A stretch of DNA of 8,669 nucleotides from CAZTME01 sp964614795. GTDB lineage: Bacteria; Patescibacteriota; Microgenomatia; UBA1400; PJMF01. Shown in pieces: positions 6,484 through 8,669 of this stretch. A program made the translations under genes and the position numbers. A model generated the notes under the pieces. It saw only the letters and a program-made list of their open reading frames with translations. It searched no databases and was not told where the DNA came from. Within the stretch, counting starts at the first letter, position 1. Every line of letters starts with the position of its first letter. The stretch is from contig CAZTME010000047.1 of assembly GCA_964614795.1 (NCBI GenBank), forward strand, positions 1 through 8,669, read 5' to 3'.

Positions 6484-7954
6484 CCTCTTTTTTGTAGGCA
6501 ACCAAAATATCACCTACTTGAAAATCTAGTTTGCGATTTTTAAAGGTAAGACCGGCCTCATTCTTTGTATTTACCAAAGCAATCTCTTCCTTGCCATGCA
6601 TCATTGATTTAATCACCGGGTTGGCAATAATTTCATCATTGCGTTTTAAGTGCAACCAATCCGATTTTTTAATTTGACCCGTTTTCACTCTCACACCGGC
6701 AATTCTTTCGCCTCGCATTTCGAAAATTTGCAGAATTTCTGCCTCGCCGATCACCACTTCATCAATGGTTGGCTCAAGTAACTTAAGCATTTGTTTTTCC
6801 AAATCTTCCAACAAGTGATAAATAACATCATAAGCCTTGATTCTGACGCCAATTTCTTTGGCCATTTGCCTAATTCGACCGGAAACTTTAACGTGGAAAG
6901 CGATAATGACTGCTCCTGCAGTTTGGGCGAAATCCAAATCTTGCTCGGTGACAGGTCCCACGCCCGCATTTAAAACCATTACCGACTCAGGATCCAATGC
7001 TTGAGTAATCGCTTCCAAAGTGCCGGTCACATCCGAGCGAATGATTAACTTTAATTTTTCTCTTTCCTCCAAAAGATCACTAATATTGGGATTGCTCATA
7101 TCTATAGTGCCGAAACTTAATTGAGTGGGAACGGAATCACCAGCATTTTCTTCACTTAAATTGAGTGGAAAAGCTTGATCCCATACAATTTCACCGACTC
7201 TGGGCACTTCTTTAAAACCAACAATTTCCGCCGGTAGACCCGGTGTCACTTCCGTAAGATTTTTGCCAAAGGCATCCACCAAAGCTCTCACTCTGCCTTG
7301 AGCGGACTGAGTGACTAAATCTTGTCTTAATTTAAGTGTTCCTTGTTGAACAATGACTGTGGCCAAACTGCCACGCTTGTCATCTTTGCTACTCTCAATC
7401 ACCACCGCTTTTAAAGGAGCTGTAGCATCGGCTTGGAAGTTGTGCAGTTCCGCCAAGACACTCAGCGTATCCAGTAAAGATTCAATCCCTTCCCCGGTTT
7501 TGGAACTCACCGGCACCGCTTCAATTTCTCCACCAAAACCAACCACCATTACTCCATGTTGTGCCAACTCACCTTTTATTACTTCCGGATAAGTGTTTGG
7601 CAAATCACACTTGGTAATAGCCACCACCATTGGCACTTTCGCCTGAGAAATAAGGCGAATGGACTCGATTGTTTGCGGTTTTACACCATCATCTATGGCA
7701 ACTACCAAAATTACCAAATCGGTAACTTTGGCTCCTCTTTCCCTCATTTTTGTGAAGGCGGCATGTCCCGGTGTATCAATAAAAGTTAAAGATTTACCTT
7801 GGTGATTGATTGTGTAAGCACCAATATGTTGAGTAATCCCGCCGGCTTCTCCAGCCACGACTTGAGTTTTTCTTAAGTAATCCAGAAGTGTAGTTTTACC
7901 ATGGTCAACGTGACCCATGATGGTGATGACCGGTGGTCGAGATTGTAATGCCAT
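6470..7954 (-). CDS. infB: Translation initiation factor IF-2, short form without N-terminal domain
   Basis: IF-2 is the GTPase that places initiator fMet-tRNA on the 30S subunit and promotes 50S joining. The 494-residue protein starts almost directly with the G domain: G1 GHVDHGKT (14-21), G2 Thr41 in GGITQHIG, G3 DTPGH (60-64), G4 TKCD (114-117) and G5 SSKTGEG (about 150-156). Domains II, III and IV (C1, C2) follow. E. coli IF-2 has about 890 residues; the missing part is the N-terminal region, and nusA occupies the DNA just upstream, so it is not hidden by a wrong start. The ATG lies one base after the nusA stop, with an AAGG about 9 bases upstream inside nusA. Two oddities: G4 has Thr where NKxD has Asn, and the C2 fMet pocket is altered (Val421 and Ala467 where Cys is usual; MMHGK at 451-455 where LKRFK is usual). 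Otherwise the G domain is intact and the gene looks functional. Confidence 0.97.
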   Translation of the reverse strand: MALQSRPPVITIMGHVDHGKTTLLDYLRKTQVVAGEAGGITQHIGAYTINHQGKSLTFIDTPGHAAFTKMRERGAKVTDLVILVVAIDDGVKPQTIESIRLISQAKVPMVVAITKCDLPNTYPEVIKGELAQHGVMVVGFGGEIEAVPVSSKTGEGIESLLDTLSVLAELHNFQADATAPLKAVVIESSKDDKRGSLATVIVQQGTLKLRQDLVTQSAQGRVRALVDAFGKNLTEVTPGLPAEIVGFKEVPRVGEIVWDQAFPLNLSEENAGDSVPTQLSFGTIDMSNPNISDLLEEREKLKLIIRSDVTGTLEAITQALDPESVMVLNAGVGPVTEQDLDFAQTAGAVIIAFHVKVSGRIRQMAKEIGVRIKAYDVIYHLLEDLEKQMLKLLEPTIDEVVIGEAEILQIFEMRGERIAGVRVKTGQIKKSDWLHLKRNDEIIANPVIKSMMHGKEEIALVNTKNEAGLTFKNRKLDFQVGDILVAYKKEVDVD

Positions 7955-7955
7955 A

Positions 7956-8669
7956 TTAATTAGCCTTTTTTGCTTTGATGATGGGTTCTTTTTCCGCTTG
8001 TTCTTTGTCGAAAGCCAAAACTAAATCATCAATGAGTTTTTTTTGATCTTCTGAAACGTCAAAAGCATGCCATTTGTCTTTGAATCTGGATAAATCCGAC
8101 ATGGTGGTGAGCTTGTGATCAACCAACATGGTGCGGAAAGCCGGATCCAGACCTTCAATCGTGTCAATTTCAAATTCTTCGTCACCGGTGACATTGGATG
8201 CCACTTGTCCGGATTGAGCCGAAACGACAGTGATTTTCCAACCAGTCATTTTAGCGGCTAAACGCACATTTTGTCCACCTCTACCAATTGCCAAGGACAA
8301 TTGATCTTCCGGAACGGTGACCACAGCTTTGTGTTGTTTGTCATTGAACTCAACTTTAATGTTTTCGGCTGGAGCCAGAGCGGCTTTCATGAGCAGTTCT
8401 CTATCTTCAGAAAAAGGCAAAATGTCCAGTTTTTCATTATTTAATTCTCGAATCACTTCTTGGACTCTCACGCCTCTTTGACCCACGCATGAGCCAACGG
8501 GATCGACTCCAGATTGTGTTGATTTAACAGCCAATTTTGTTCTCACACCTGCTTCTCTGGCTAGTAACTCAATTTTAACTGCACCGGAGGCAACTTCGGG
8601 TACTTCTCTTTCAAAAAGTTTGGCAACCAATTGTTTATCGGCTCGAGAGACAATTATTTGTTGACCTTT
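7956..8669 (-). CDS. nusA: NusA transcription elongation/termination factor, C-terminal part (5' end outside window)
   Basis: NusA binds RNA polymerase and nascent RNA and modulates pausing, termination and antitermination. The window holds the last 237 residues. The frame stays open to the window edge, so the TTG at 8628-8630 is an internal Leu codon, not a start. The fragment opens with the end of the S1 domain and the family signature IIVSRAD...LFEREVPEV. Two KH domains follow: KH1 with DPVGSCVGQRG (GxxG loop about fragment residues 63-66) and KH2 with LAIGRGGQNVRLA (GxxG about 129-132). After them comes one helix-hairpin-helix-like segment (about 169-198, TIEGLDPAFRTML...) like those in NusA C-terminal domains, then a charged tail ending in KAKKAN. 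The gene ends with TAA one base before the infB ATG, so the two are almost certainly co-transcribed and probably translationally coupled. Identity is secure; only the N-terminal domain is unseen. Confidence 0.96.
   Translation of the reverse strand, partial: KGQQIIVSRADKQLVAKLFEREVPEVASGAVKIELLAREAGVRTKLAVKSTQSGVDPVGSCVGQRGVRVQEVIRELNNEKLDILPFSEDRELLMKAALAPAENIKVEFNDKQHKAVVTVPEDQLSLAIGRGGQNVRLAAKMTGWKITVVSAQSGQVASNVTGDEEFEIDTIEGLDPAFRTMLVDHKLTTMSDLSRFKDKWHAFDVSEDQKKLIDDLVLAFDKEQAEKEPIIKAKKAN

Noticed and set aside
8628..8630. TTG as a start codon for the nusA fragment
   Set aside because: The 13 codons upstream (KGQQIIVSRADKQ) continue the NusA family signature to the window edge, so this is an internal Leu.

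Overview
The window looks like a piece of a small-genome bacterium of the Patescibacteria (Candidate Phyla Radiation) type, with low GC and all real genes on the minus strand. The lineage is inferred from three things: an initiation factor IF-2 of only 494 residues with no N-terminal domain, a stripped nusA-infB-rpsO cluster without rbfA or truB, and a giant membrane-anchored alpha-2-macroglobulin-like protein. No 16S rRNA or other phylogenetic marker is present, so the lineage stays provisional.

Reading in the direction of transcription, from high to low coordinates: the 3' part of nusA (8669-7956, its 5' end outside the window) is followed after one base by infB (7954-6470). A strong promoter-like sequence at the end of infB (6483-6455) and a structured leader precede rpsO (6365-6096, ribosomal protein S15). 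A 319-base gap (6095-5777) holds a probable rpsO terminator, several inverted repeats and a candidate promoter. The rest (5776-59) is one 1905-residue gene, followed by a possible terminator hairpin at the window edge.

nusA, infB and rpsO form a transcription/translation housekeeping block. The large gene encodes an alpha-2-macroglobulin (A2M) family protein: a cytoplasmic Asn/Gln/Ser-rich tail, one transmembrane helix, two Ig-like domains, a series of macroglobulin domains, a helical domain where the thioester domain should be, and a C-terminal macroglobulin-type domain. It lacks the reactive thioester motif.

The most striking element is a 129-residue self-processing Hint (intein-like) domain, residues 1143-1271, lying in the glycine-rich loop that corresponds to the A2M bait region. 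It has the N-terminal Cys, the TxxH motif and the C-terminal His-Asn of protein-splicing domains. The following residue is Glu, not Cys/Ser/Thr, which resembles type A bacterial intein-like (BIL) domains. It could splice out and restore the loop, or cut the protein in two where proteases cut the bait of classical A2M. A second point is that IF-2 has lost most residues known to contact formyl-methionine and has a TKCD instead of an NKxD guanine-specificity motif.
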